Below are positions 17,604-25,085 of a stretch of 34,749 bases of DNA, one piece after another. Under the pieces are notes generated by a model, which did no database searches, was not told the DNA's origin, and was given only the letters and a program-made list of their open reading frames with translations. The translations under genes were made by a program, and so were the position numbers. Source of the stretch: CAZGTQ01 sp964528575 (GTDB lineage Bacteria > Planctomycetota > UBA1135 > GCA-002686595); assembly GCA_964528575.1 (NCBI GenBank), contig CAZGTQ010000281.1, positions 1-34,749 of the forward strand, read 5' to 3'. Each line of letters starts with the position of its first letter. Within the stretch, counting starts at the first letter, position 1.

Positions 17604-19391
17604 CTACTCCTCGGGATCGATCTCGAAGCGGGTCAGGAAGTCGTCGACGTTCGCGTAGTCGTCGAGCTTCGTGATCAACAGCTCCATCGCCTCGATGAAG
17701 CTCATCCGCAGGAGCACGCGGCGCAGAGTCGAGATCAGCTTGAGCCGGCGGCTCGAGTAGAGCTTCTCCTCCTTGCGGGTGCCGGAGCGCTGGATGTCGA
17801 TCGCCGGGAAGATGCGCCGGTCGGCGAGCTTGCGCGAGAGCACGAGCTCCATGTTGCCGGTGCCCTTGAACTCCTCGAAGATCACCTGGTCCATCCGGCT
17901 GCCCGTCTCGACGAGCGTCGTGCCGAGGATCGTCAGCGAGCCCGCCGTCTCGGTGTTGCGCGCGGCGCCGAAGAACTGCTTGGGCTTCTCCATCGCGCGC
18001 GTGTCGACGCCGCCCGACATCGTGCGCCCGCCGGCGCCGGTGAGGTTGTTGTGGGCGCGCGCGAGACGCGTGATCGAGTCGATGACGAGGAACACGTCCT
18101 CGCCCATCTCGACGAGCCGCCGGCAGCGCCGCCACACCGCGTCGGCGAGGTCGACGTGCTTGCGCGGCATCTCGTCGTTCGTGCTGACGAAGACCTGGCC
18201 GCGCTCGATCGTGCGCTTCCACTCCGTCGCCTCCTCGGGCCGCTCGTCGACGAGCAGCACGATCAGATGCACGTCCTCGTAGTTCTGCTCGATCGCGCGC
18301 GCGATCTTCTGCAGGAGCACGGTCTTGCCCGAGCGCGGCGGCGCGACGACCAGCCCGCGCTGACCGCGACCGATCGGGCAGACCAGGTCGACGATGCGCA
18401 GCGACACGTCGTCGCTGAAGTCGCCGAACGCGTAGTGGAAGTCGGGGTCGATGCTCGTGAGGCTCTTGAACGACGGCACGTTGCGGACCTCGGCGGGGTC
18501 GCGCCCGTCGACCGTCTGCACGTCGAGCAGGTCGAACTTGCTCTTGCCGTGGCCGCGGCCGTACGTGCCCTTGATCAGCGAGCCCTCGCGCAGGCCGAGG
18601 CGCTGGATCAAGCGCGGCGGCACGTGGACGTCGCGCTTCTTGTCGGGCAGGAAGCCGTTCGCGAGCAGGCGCAGCTCGCCGTGGTTCTGGTGCTCGAGGA
18701 CGAGCATGCCCTCGACCTCGCCGATCACCGCTCCGTTGCGCGCTAGCGGGCCAGAGCCGTGCTGGCCGGAGCCGTGCTGGCCGTGCGCGCCAGAGCCGTG
18801 CTGGCCGGCGCCGTGCTGCTGGCCGGCGCCGTGCTTGGCACCGCGCGGGCCGGCGACCTGCGGCTGTCCGCCGCCACGCTGCGCGTTCTTGCCCCCGCGG
18901 CGCCGGCCGCGCCCGCGCCGCCGCCGCTCGGCGTCGCCGGGGCCACCGTCGCCGGAAGCACGGTCGCCGAAGTCACGGTCGCTGGGGGCACGGTCGCTGG
19001 GGGCACGGTCGCTGGGGGCGCGATCGCCGGGGCCGCCCTCGCCGTGCTCGCGCCGCGCGACGCCCTGGTCCCCGCGCTTGTCCGCCTGCCCGTCGGCCTG
19101 CCCCTCGGCCGATCCTGCGCCCTCCTCGGGTCCGCCCTGGCCGCGGCCGCGCCGGCGCCGGCCGCCACGCCGCGCTCCGCCGCGCCGCTTCTCGGGCCGG
19201 CGCCAGTCGCGCTCGCCGTCGTCGGGGCCGCCCTCGCCGCCCTCGCCCTCGCCGGAGCGACGCGGCTGGCGCGATTCGGACGCGCGCTCGGCCGGAGCCT
19301 CGGTCGTCGCGCCCCGCGTGCGCGTGCGCGGGCGCTCCATCGCTCCGAAGGGAATCGCCTCGGAGTCGGTCGAATCGTTCTTGGAAGCCAA
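17604..19391 (-). CDS. rho: Transcription termination factor Rho with a long low-complexity N-terminal arm
   Basis: Rho is a hexameric RNA helicase that ends transcription. The ATPase core is intact: APPRSGKT P-loop (about 346-353), DERPEE (about 382), SITRLARAHNN (about 438), TMSGGVD, KPKQFFGAARN and the EEFKGTGNMEL R-loop region. About 215 residues of Arg/Gly/Asp/Ser-rich and His/Gly/Gln-rich low-complexity sequence precede the RNA-binding fold, far longer than the E. coli N-terminus. The canonical RNP1 motif GFGFLR reads HGELRLL here, and the DDIYVSP site reads RDVHVPP, so the usual aromatic RNA-stacking residues are missing. Start choice: TTG at 19389-19391 has AAGGA eight bases upstream. 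An in-frame ATG at 19416-19418 and a GTG at 19476-19478 have weaker signals. It heads a seven-gene minus-strand unit. Confidence 0.93.
   Translation of the reverse strand: MASKNDSTDSEAIPFGAMERPRTRTRGATTEAPAERASESRQPRRSGEGEGGEGGPDDGERDWRRPEKRRGGARRGGRRRRGRGQGGPEEGAGSAEGQADGQADKRGDQGVARREHGEGGPGDRAPSDRAPSDRAPSDRDFGDRASGDGGPGDAERRRRGRGRRRGGKNAQRGGGQPQVAGPRGAKHGAGQQHGAGQHGSGAHGQHGSGQHGSGPLARNGAVIGEVEGMLVLEHQNHGELRLLANGFLPDKKRDVHVPPRLIQRLGLREGSLIKGTYGRGHGKSKFDLLDVQTVDGRDPAEVRNVPSFKSLTSIDPDFHYAFGDFSDDVSLRIVDLVCPIGRGQRGLVVAPPRSGKTVLLQKIARAIEQNYEDVHLIVLLVDERPEEATEWKRTIERGQVFVSTNDEMPRKHVDLADAVWRRCRRLVEMGEDVFLVIDSITRLARAHNNLTGAGGRTMSGGVDTRAMEKPKQFFGAARNTETAGSLTILGTTLVETGSRMDQVIFEEFKGTGNMELVLSRKLADRRIFPAIDIQRSGTRKEEKLYSSRRLKLISTLRRVLLRMSFIEAMELLITKLDDYANVDDFLTRFEIDPEE
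18751..18838 (-). repeat. His/Gly/Gln-rich repeat within rho
   Basis: Degenerate 12-15 bp units built around GCCGTGCTGGCC on plus encode alternating GAGQHG and GSGQHG blocks on minus, just before the RNA-binding domain. Eight or so His residues are clustered. Confidence 0.7.
18974..19018 (-). repeat. Three perfect 15-bp tandem repeats within rho
   Basis: CACGGTCGCTGGGGG is repeated exactly three times (18974, 18989, 19004), with decayed copies on both sides, encoding a repeating APSDR pentapeptide. The repeats are recent enough to be identical. Confidence 0.8.
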
Positions 19392-19484
19392 ACGTGGTTT
19401 CCTTCGAGTCGGGTGCATCCCGCCCGGCCGCGAGCGGCCGAAGGCGTCACGCACGGAGACGCGGGCCGCAAGGCCCACGGAACA

Positions 19485-19503
19485 GCGTCCTAGCCTAGGA
19501 CGC
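19485..19503. promoter_or_regulatory. Perfect palindrome upstream of rho
   Basis: GCGTCCTAG-C-CTAGGACGC is a perfect 9-bp inverted repeat with a one-base centre. The centre is too small for an RNA loop, so a DNA operator is more likely than a terminator. On the minus strand it contains TAGGCT (19492-19497), a possible -10 box for rho about 100 bases before the TTG start. Confidence 0.5.
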
Positions 19504-19839
19504 AGGGGTGCCGCGCCCGCCCTGAGCGAGCGCGCGATCGAGAGTCGTACGGCCGGCGGCGAGCCGCGGAGGGCGCGCCGGCGCGTCGACCGGAAGCGGA
19601 GCCTGGGGCATCGCGCGACCCGTGGGGGTCGAAGCGGCTGCCTCGTGGCCAGACCGGCTCGCGCCGGTGCAGTAGCTCGTGGACAGCGCCACTCCGTGGA
19701 TCGCGCCCCTTTCCGGCCGCTCCAGGTCTGGCGCCCGCGGTCGACCGCTCCCCGTACGGAGCGTATCGGCCGCCGTGGGCGCCCGCCTGTGGTTCAAGGG
19801 GTTCCCCGCTGCGGTCCGTGGCCTCGGCCCCGGCGCGCG
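19504..19839. other. Gap without a convincing gene between tRNA-Pro and rho
   Basis: No protein or RNA gene was recognised. A 6-bp hairpin (CGCTCC, loop CCGTAC, GGAGCG) lies at 19746-19763, overlapping a minus-strand TACGCT (19760-19765) identical to the -10 box of the tRNA. This could be another rho promoter, but no -35 was found. A 100-codon open frame here lacks family resemblance. Confidence 0.5.
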
Positions 19840-19916
<77 letters not shown>

Positions 19917-19932
19917 ACAGGGGAAGCGTCCG

Positions 19933-19961
19933 AGCGTAGGGCCCGCGGGAGGCTCCGTCAA
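19933..19961 (-). promoter_or_regulatory. Sigma-70 promoter of tRNA-Pro
   Basis: On minus, TTGACG (19956-19961), a 17-bp spacer and TACGCT (19933-19938) give a near-consensus promoter about 16 bases before the mature tRNA 5' end. It is the best promoter in the window. Confidence 0.8.
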
Positions 19962-20010
19962 GGCCATTGCGGCAGGTCTCGACGCGTCCGGCGGATTCCT
20001 TGCCCGCCGC

Positions 20011-21543
20011 TCACTTGCCGAGATCGACGAAGACCCCGCCGTTGTCCCGGGCCAGCTCCTCCATGAAGTCGCGCGAGAACTCGCCGATCGCGATCGTGTG
20101 GATCACGACCTTGCGCAGCTCGTTCGCCCCGTTGATCTCCCGCAGGATGTCGTGGGTGTCGACGAACTGGCCCGTGCTCGGCCGGCCGTCGGAGAGGAAG
20201 AAGATCGTGTCGACCGCGACCTCGTAGTGCTTGTCCTTCACGCCGCGGCCGGCGAGGCCGAGCGCGTGGCTGAGCGCTCCGTACGTGTTCGTCTTGCCCG
20301 CCTCGAGGTTGGCGGCGCCGCCCAGCCCCGCTCGCGCCAGGTCCTCCTTCGACGCGCCGCCGAGCGCCTCGAGCTTGCCGACCCAGTCGTACGCGCTGCG
20401 CTTGTTGAGCACGTTCGCCGAGACGAGCGTCTTCTTCCACGGATCGACGGCGGTGGCGAACGCGAGGATGTTGAAGTTCACGTACGACTCGAGACCCTCG
20501 AGCGTGCGCTGCAGCTCGGTCTTGACGATGTCGATGCGCTTCATCGAGGGGTAGTCGCCGTCCTGGAAGCGCTCGTGCTCGACGACGTGGTTCTCCATCG
20601 AGCCCGACACGTCGATCACGAACAGGATCGAGCGGCTCGGCGTCTGGATGCCGACGAAATCGACCGCACCCGGCGGCGTGTACTGCTCGCGCCGCTCCTT
20701 CTGCTTCTCGCGCAGCGTGCGCAACTGCTCGTCGGTCGGGATCTCGAAGCGGTCGCCGAACGTCGCCCAGAACTGCTGCCAGCCCTCGAGCCGCTGGCCG
20801 AAGTCGCGCCCCGTGATCTCCGCGAGCGCCGCGCCGATGTCCTGGATCAGCCGCCCCTCCTCGAGCGCCATGCGCGCGAGCAGGGGCTCGATCGAGCGCT
20901 TGTGGCGCACCTTGCCCAGCGCGGAGATCGCGCTGCTGCGCACCTGCCAGACCTCGTCGTTGAGCAGCGCGAGCGCGGGATCGAGCACGAGCTCCGAGCG
21001 CATGGACGCTAGCGCGTCGAGCGCGGCGGAGCGCACGGCGGGCTCGCCGTCCTCGCACAGCGGCCGGATCCACGTCGCTGCGTGCTCGGGCCCCGACGCG
21101 GCGAGGGCGTTGACGGCCCGCCGGCGCACCTCCCACGACCCGTCGGTGAGGCACTCGGCGAGGATCTCGTCGCCCCCGCCGTAGCCGCCCTCCGCGATCA
21201 CCCGCAGGAGCCCGACGCGCACGGCCTCGTCGTCGTCCTCCTCGAGCTCGGTCCAGATCTTCTGGACCGGGGGACCGCTCTTGAAGCTCGCCAGGACGCG
21301 GACGACCGCGCGCACGATCTCGGGATCGTCGTCGTCGAGGATCGGGAGGAGCGCGTCGACCACGGCGGTCGACTCGGTCCCCTGGAGCGCCATGACCGCC
21401 TCGACGCGGCTGGCGGTGTCGTCGAGCTTGCGGAAGTACTTCTTGAACTCCTTGACGATCTCGTCGTCCGCGCCGAGCGCCGCCAGGGGCGCGAGCGTGA
21501 GGCCGAGAGCCAGGAGCCAGCGGGTGCGCAGGATCGCGATCAT
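20011..21543 (-). CDS. Exported HEAT-repeat and von Willebrand A domain protein
   Basis: The 510-residue product begins with a signal peptide (LRTRWLLALGLTLAPLAALGA, cleavage near residue 25). Residues about 30-240 form five or six HEAT/PBS-lyase-type helical repeats (VVDALLPILDDDDPEIVRAV; EVRRRAVNALAA; AVRSAALDAL; QVRSSAISALGKV). Residues about 300-508 form a VWA domain with an intact metal site: DVSGS (about 309), the Thr in KTNTYG and the Asp in FLSDGRPS. Such proteins bind protein partners, so a periplasmic or surface adhesion or scaffold role is inferred. No membrane anchor follows. It lies upstream of tRNA-Pro on the same strand. A possible -10 box (TACATT, 21654-21659 on minus) lies upstream. 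Confidence 0.85.
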   Translation of the reverse strand: MIAILRTRWLLALGLTLAPLAALGADDEIVKEFKKYFRKLDDTASRVEAVMALQGTESTAVVDALLPILDDDDPEIVRAVVRVLASFKSGPPVQKIWTELEEDDDEAVRVGLLRVIAEGGYGGGDEILAECLTDGSWEVRRRAVNALAASGPEHAATWIRPLCEDGEPAVRSAALDALASMRSELVLDPALALLNDEVWQVRSSAISALGKVRHKRSIEPLLARMALEEGRLIQDIGAALAEITGRDFGQRLEGWQQFWATFGDRFEIPTDEQLRTLREKQKERREQYTPPGAVDFVGIQTPSRSILFVIDVSGSMENHVVEHERFQDGDYPSMKRIDIVKTELQRTLEGLESYVNFNILAFATAVDPWKKTLVSANVLNKRSAYDWVGKLEALGGASKEDLARAGLGGAANLEAGKTNTYGALSHALGLAGRGVKDKHYEVAVDTIFFLSDGRPSTGQFVDTHDILREINGANELRKVVIHTIAIGEFSRDFMEELARDNGGVFVDLGK

Positions 21544-21680
21544 GGCCGTCTCCGTGTGGACCGGGGGAGGATCGGTCGGGGAGGGTCGATCGGGGGCGGG
21601 TTCCGTCCGTCGCTATCCACCGGCGGGGGCGCCGGCCACGGACGGGCGCCCCGAATGTAGCGCAAGGCCCCCTGCTTGAC

Positions 21681-21720
21681 CCTTCGAGAAGGGCAGGGAG
21701 CCTTCGAGAAGGGCAGGGAG
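21681..21720. repeat. Tandem 20-bp repeat with hairpin potential
   Basis: CCTTCGAGAAGGGCAGGGAG occurs twice back to back. Each copy includes the CCTT-CGAG-AAGG stem-loop (one extended by outer CTGC/GCAG pairing). It lies between the acidic membrane protein gene (ends 21776) and the HEAT-VWA gene (starts 21543), both on minus. It may be a terminator for the former or a regulatory element for the latter. Confidence 0.65.
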
Positions 21721-21775
21721 CCGTGCGGCTTTGCTCTGCGCGTACGCGGCGCGCGCTCTCAGCGCGCTGGACGGC

Positions 21776-23410
21776 TCACGGATCGATCACGATGCCGGTG
21801 CCGGTGCGCGAGGGCTCGATCTCGGGCCGCTCGAGCGTGATCCGGCCGCCCGAGTCGGTGAGGATCGTCACCAGGCCGCTCTTCTCGTCCTGGGCGAGGA
21901 TCCGGCCGACGAGGAAGCCGCCGGCGGTGCGCACGCGCACGCGCTCGCCCGGGATGGCGTCGACGGTCTGGAGACCGTCGCGGGCGGCGCCTTCGATGCG
22001 CTGGATCGTCGCGACGCGGTCGGCGGTGAGCGCCATCCGGCCGCGCTCGATGTCGAGCCACACGCGGCTCTGTCCCACGGCGTACAGACGCCCCTCGAAC
22101 ACCTCGCCCGAGTCGAGCAGGACGCGCACGCCGCCGACGCCGGGCGTCAGCACGCGCGAGGTGGCCTCGATCGCCTCGACCGGCACGCGCTCGCCGCGCC
22201 AGATCATCGCGACGTCCTCGGCGCCGACGCGGATCGGATCGCCGCTCGCGCTCACGAGCTCGAACGGCATCGCGGCGATTGTCGAAGCGGGGCCGCGCGC
22301 GCCCAGCGGGCCGTCGATGCCGAGCGGAGTCGTGAACGGATCGCCGCCCTGCGCGAACAGGTCGATCGGGAGATCGCCGCCGGCGAAGTCGGCGCGGGCC
22401 GCCGCCGCCGCGGGCGTGAGCAGGAGCCCGACGAGGCCGCCGAGCGGGTGCACCGACGCGAGCGCGAGCGGAGCGGCGATCGGCGCGGGGGGCGCGTTCC
22501 CCGCCACCGTCGGGCGGGCGGGCGGCGTGGTCTGGGACGGACCGGTCGAGCCGACCGGCGCGGTCCCGGGGTCGCCGGGCACGGGATCGGTCGTCAAGGG
22601 ATCGCTCGTCACGGGATCGGTCGTCACGGGGTCGGTCGTCGCGACCGGGTCGGTCCCGACGCCGCTCTCGAGCGGGGGCGTCGGATCGACGCCGACCTGA
22701 GTGCCGGCCGCGCCGCCGGGATCGCCGGTCGGGTCCGTCGGCGTGGTCGTCGGCGTCGTCGGCCGCGGCGGGGTCTGCGCGACCTCGGTGCCGCCGTCGG
22801 TGCGCAGGAGGCGCGAGCCGAACATCGCGGCGCCGCCGAGCGCGAAGCTCGCGAGCACGAGCACGAGCACGCGGCGCAGGCCGCCGCCGCTCCGCGCCCC
22901 GACGAGCTCGCCTTCCTCGACGTCGAGCTCGACCTCCTCGCCGGCGCCGTACTCGCCGGGATACTCGCCGTCCTCGCGCCCCCAGTCGGCGGCCGGCTCG
23001 AGCTCCTCGACCAGCGCGTCCTCGTCGAGGTCGAGGTCGTCGAGCGACTCGTCGTCGTAGACGTCCTCGTCGTCGTCCGTGCCGACGTCGAGATCCGCGT
23101 CGAGGTCGATCGCGACGGCCTCGTCGGACCCGGACGCGGTCGGCTCTTGCATCAGCCAGGCCGCGCCGCGCCGCCCGCCCTCGCCGCCGTCGCCGTCGAG
23201 GTCGACGGTCGTCAGCTCGGGGTCCTCCATCAGGCGCTCGAAGTCGACGCCGACCTCGTCCTCGAGGCCGAGGAAGTCGTTCCCGTCCGTCGCATGGTGA
23301 TCGAACACCTCGCCCGGGGTGGCGTGGCGGGCCCCCGACGCGGGGCGGTTGCCCTGGCGGCTGGGCCCGGTCGGCGTGGGGTTGGGGTCGTCGAAGCGGT
23401 TCGCTTCCAT
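21776..23410 (-). CDS. Single-pass membrane protein with acidic cytoplasmic domain and Pro/Thr linker; function unknown
   Basis: The 544-residue protein has an Asp/Glu-rich, probably disordered N-terminal 190 residues. One membrane helix (about 193-215, RVLVLVLASFALGGAAMF) follows Arg residues. A Thr/Pro/Asp linker then carries repeating TTDPV units (about 250-290). The C-terminal 200 residues are globular, mostly beta, with two segments resembling small SH3/Sm-like barrels (VRVLLDSGEVFEGRLYAVG and VRVRTAGGFLVGRILAQ). With Arg before the helix and acid on the N-terminal side, an N-in topology is expected, which places the beta domain outside. The ATG at 23408-23410 is chosen because the sequence upstream in frame lacks coding character. 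No known family was recognised. Confidence 0.7.
   Translation of the reverse strand: MEANRFDDPNPTPTGPSRQGNRPASGARHATPGEVFDHHATDGNDFLGLEDEVGVDFERLMEDPELTTVDLDGDGGEGGRRGAAWLMQEPTASGSDEAVAIDLDADLDVGTDDDEDVYDDESLDDLDLDEDALVEELEPAADWGREDGEYPGEYGAGEEVELDVEEGELVGARSGGGLRRVLVLVLASFALGGAAMFGSRLLRTDGGTEVAQTPPRPTTPTTTPTDPTGDPGGAAGTQVGVDPTPPLESGVGTDPVATTDPVTTDPVTSDPLTTDPVPGDPGTAPVGSTGPSQTTPPARPTVAGNAPPAPIAAPLALASVHPLGGLVGLLLTPAAAAARADFAGGDLPIDLFAQGGDPFTTPLGIDGPLGARGPASTIAAMPFELVSASGDPIRVGAEDVAMIWRGERVPVEAIEATSRVLTPGVGGVRVLLDSGEVFEGRLYAVGQSRVWLDIERGRMALTADRVATIQRIEGAARDGLQTVDAIPGERVRVRTAGGFLVGRILAQDEKSGLVTILTDSGGRITLERPEIEPSRTGTGIVIDP
22575..22660 (-). repeat. TTDPV-type repeat in the membrane protein linker
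   Basis: A 15-bp unit approximating GTCACGGGATCGGTC on plus is repeated about five times with small changes, encoding TTDPV/TSDPL repeats on minus. This is a typical expandable spacer between a membrane helix and an outer domain. Confidence 0.6.
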
Positions 23411-23487
23411 CTTGCTCTCAGCTCGGGTTTGATGCGCAGATCGGGGCTCGTGCGAAAGGCCCGGGCGCCCGCCGCGCGGCGCGGGGG

Positions 23488-23506
23488 GTCCGGGAGCGCT
23501 CCGGAC
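23488..23506. promoter_or_regulatory. Inverted repeat between divergent genes
   Basis: GTCCGG (23488-23493) and CCGGAC (23501-23506) flank an AGCGCT palindrome with one extra G, giving an almost perfect 19-bp dyad. It lies in the 146-bp spacer between the membrane protein gene (minus) and the M28 gene (plus), 50 bp before the latter. An operator is possible; the sequence is otherwise unassigned. Confidence 0.35.
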
Positions 23507-23556
23507 TCCGTATCGGCACGCCCCCCCGAAGGACCCGAGCCCCGACGGAACTTCCC

Positions 23557-25065
23557 ATGCGATCGCCGCTCCCTCTCGCGCTGCTCTCGGCGCTCTTGCC
23601 GGTGCTCCTCGCGGCGCCCCTTTCGGCGTTGACGGCACCCTTTCCCCCCTCGTTCGCTCCGCAGGACCCGGAAAACGCTTCCGTCGCCGCCGCCGCGCCC
23701 GGCTCCTCCGCCGAGCGCGCGATCGCGGCGCAGGTCGACGAGGAGCGCGGCGTCGCGCGCGTGCGCGCGCTGTGCGCGTTCGGCGCGCGGATGGGCGGCA
23801 CCGCGTCGGGCGACGCCGCGGCGCTCTACCGCGCGAGCGCGTTCCTCGAGGCCGGTCTCGACGTCGAGATCGTGCTCGATTCCGAGAAGTGGGCGCACCA
23901 GGAGGACGCGTGGAGCGTGCGCGTCGTCGGCGACGGCGTCTCGATCGAGCTGGAGAGCCCGTGGCCGTACGGCTTCTCGCCCGCCGGCGCGGGACGCGCG
24001 CCGCTCGCGCTCGAGGCGGCGGACGGCGTGGCGCTGCTCGCCGAGCGGTCGCCGGGCGGCCGGCGGGGTCGACGCGGCGGCGATCAGGACGAGGAGCGCG
24101 CGCCGACGCCCGCGGTCGTGCTCGTCGACGGCGCGGCGACGTCGGACGGCGCGTACCCCAAGGTGAGCCACCTGCGCGCGGGCCCGGACAACCCGTACCC
24201 CGTGTTCGGCATCTCGAAGCCGGAGGGCGAAGCGCTGCGCGCGCGGCTCGCCCAGGGCGCGCAGCTCGCCGTCGACTGGTCGCTCGACGCGCGCATCGAG
24301 CGCGGGCGGCCGCGCACGGTGATCGCGACGCTCGAGGCGCGCGAGGGCGCGAAGCCGGGCTACTTCCTGTTCTGCGCGCACGGCGATTCGGACGCCGGCG
24401 GACCGGGCGCCGACGACAACGCGAGCGGCGAGTCGATCCTGATCGAGATCGCGACGGCGTGGTCGGCGGCGATCGCGAGCGGAGCGGCGCCGCCCCCCGC
24501 GCGCGAGGTGCGCTTCGCGATCTGGGGCAGCGAGATCCACTCGACGCGCGACTTCCTCGAAGCGCACATGCTCGCGGACGGCCCGATCCTCGGCGTGATC
24601 AACTACGACCAGGCCGGCTTCGGCAGCGGCGCCGACCAGCTCAACGTCGAGCCCGACGACGTGCCGGCCAACGTCGCGCTCGTGCGCACGGCGCTCGCGG
24701 TGCTCGACGAGTTCGGCGGCACGCCGGGCTTCCCCGCGCGCTGGGCGACGAACAAGTCGCTCGGCGGCACCGACTCGTACGTCTTCAGCGGCTCGGAGCA
24801 CTTCCAGGAGAACGCGCTGCCCGCCGTGACGCTGTTCACGAGCGCGTGGGACACGCCCGAGCACCACCCGCGCACCGAGGGCATGCCGGGCGAGTCGTGG
24901 AGCGACTCCGACACGGTCTACGTCGACTACGACGTCTACTACCACTCGGCCGGCGACACGCCCGAGAACACGACCGACAAGGAGCCGTGGAACATCGCGT
25001 GGTGCGCGCGAGTCGGCGCGCTCACGGCCAGCCGCTGGCTCGAGCGCCTCGACCGCGGCCAGTAG
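23557..25065 (+). CDS. Secreted M28-family (aminopeptidase-like) metallopeptidase with an atypical Glu pair
   Basis: The 502-residue product starts with a signal peptide (PLPLALLSALLPVLLAAPLSALTA). An N-terminal part (about 50-250) includes a segment resembling a protease-associated insert. The M28 zinc-site elements follow: CAHGDSD (His near 274), GADDNASG (Asp near 285, canonical), INYDQAG (Asp near 351) and YYHSAGD (His near 463). The usual Glu-Glu pair (general base plus zinc ligand) is represented only by WGSEIHS near 322, with one Glu, so activity or metal geometry may differ. Family members remove N-terminal residues or cleave small peptides. The gene is divergent from the membrane protein gene and convergent with selB. 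Confidence 0.82.
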   Translation: MRSPLPLALLSALLPVLLAAPLSALTAPFPPSFAPQDPENASVAAAAPGSSAERAIAAQVDEERGVARVRALCAFGARMGGTASGDAAALYRASAFLEAGLDVEIVLDSEKWAHQEDAWSVRVVGDGVSIELESPWPYGFSPAGAGRAPLALEAADGVALLAERSPGGRRGRRGGDQDEERAPTPAVVLVDGAATSDGAYPKVSHLRAGPDNPYPVFGISKPEGEALRARLAQGAQLAVDWSLDARIERGRPRTVIATLEAREGAKPGYFLFCAHGDSDAGGPGADDNASGESILIEIATAWSAAIASGAAPPPAREVRFAIWGSEIHSTRDFLEAHMLADGPILGVINYDQAGFGSGADQLNVEPDDVPANVALVRTALAVLDEFGGTPGFPARWATNKSLGGTDSYVFSGSEHFQENALPAVTLFTSAWDTPEHHPRTEGMPGESWSDSDTVYVDYDVYYHSAGDTPENTTDKEPWNIAWCARVGALTASRWLERLDRGQ

Positions 25066-25069
25066 CGAA

Positions 25070-25085
25070 AGGCGCCTCAGCGCCT
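25070..25085. terminator. Short hairpin between convergent M28 and selB genes
   Basis: AGGCGC-CTCA-GCGCCT is a perfect 6-bp stem with a 4-base loop, with an overlapping alternative formed by a repeated CGCCTCAG. It occupies almost the whole 19-bp intergenic gap. There is no T run, so terminator function is only possible. Confidence 0.35.

Noticed and set aside
19485..19503. Intrinsic terminator
   Set aside because: The one-base centre cannot form a stable RNA loop and no T run follows, so an operator fits better.
19495..19797. 100-codon frame on minus between tRNA-Pro and rho
   Set aside because: It has no family resemblance and no Shine-Dalgarno, and its composition resembles neighbouring non-coding DNA; only its last part has mild third-position bias.
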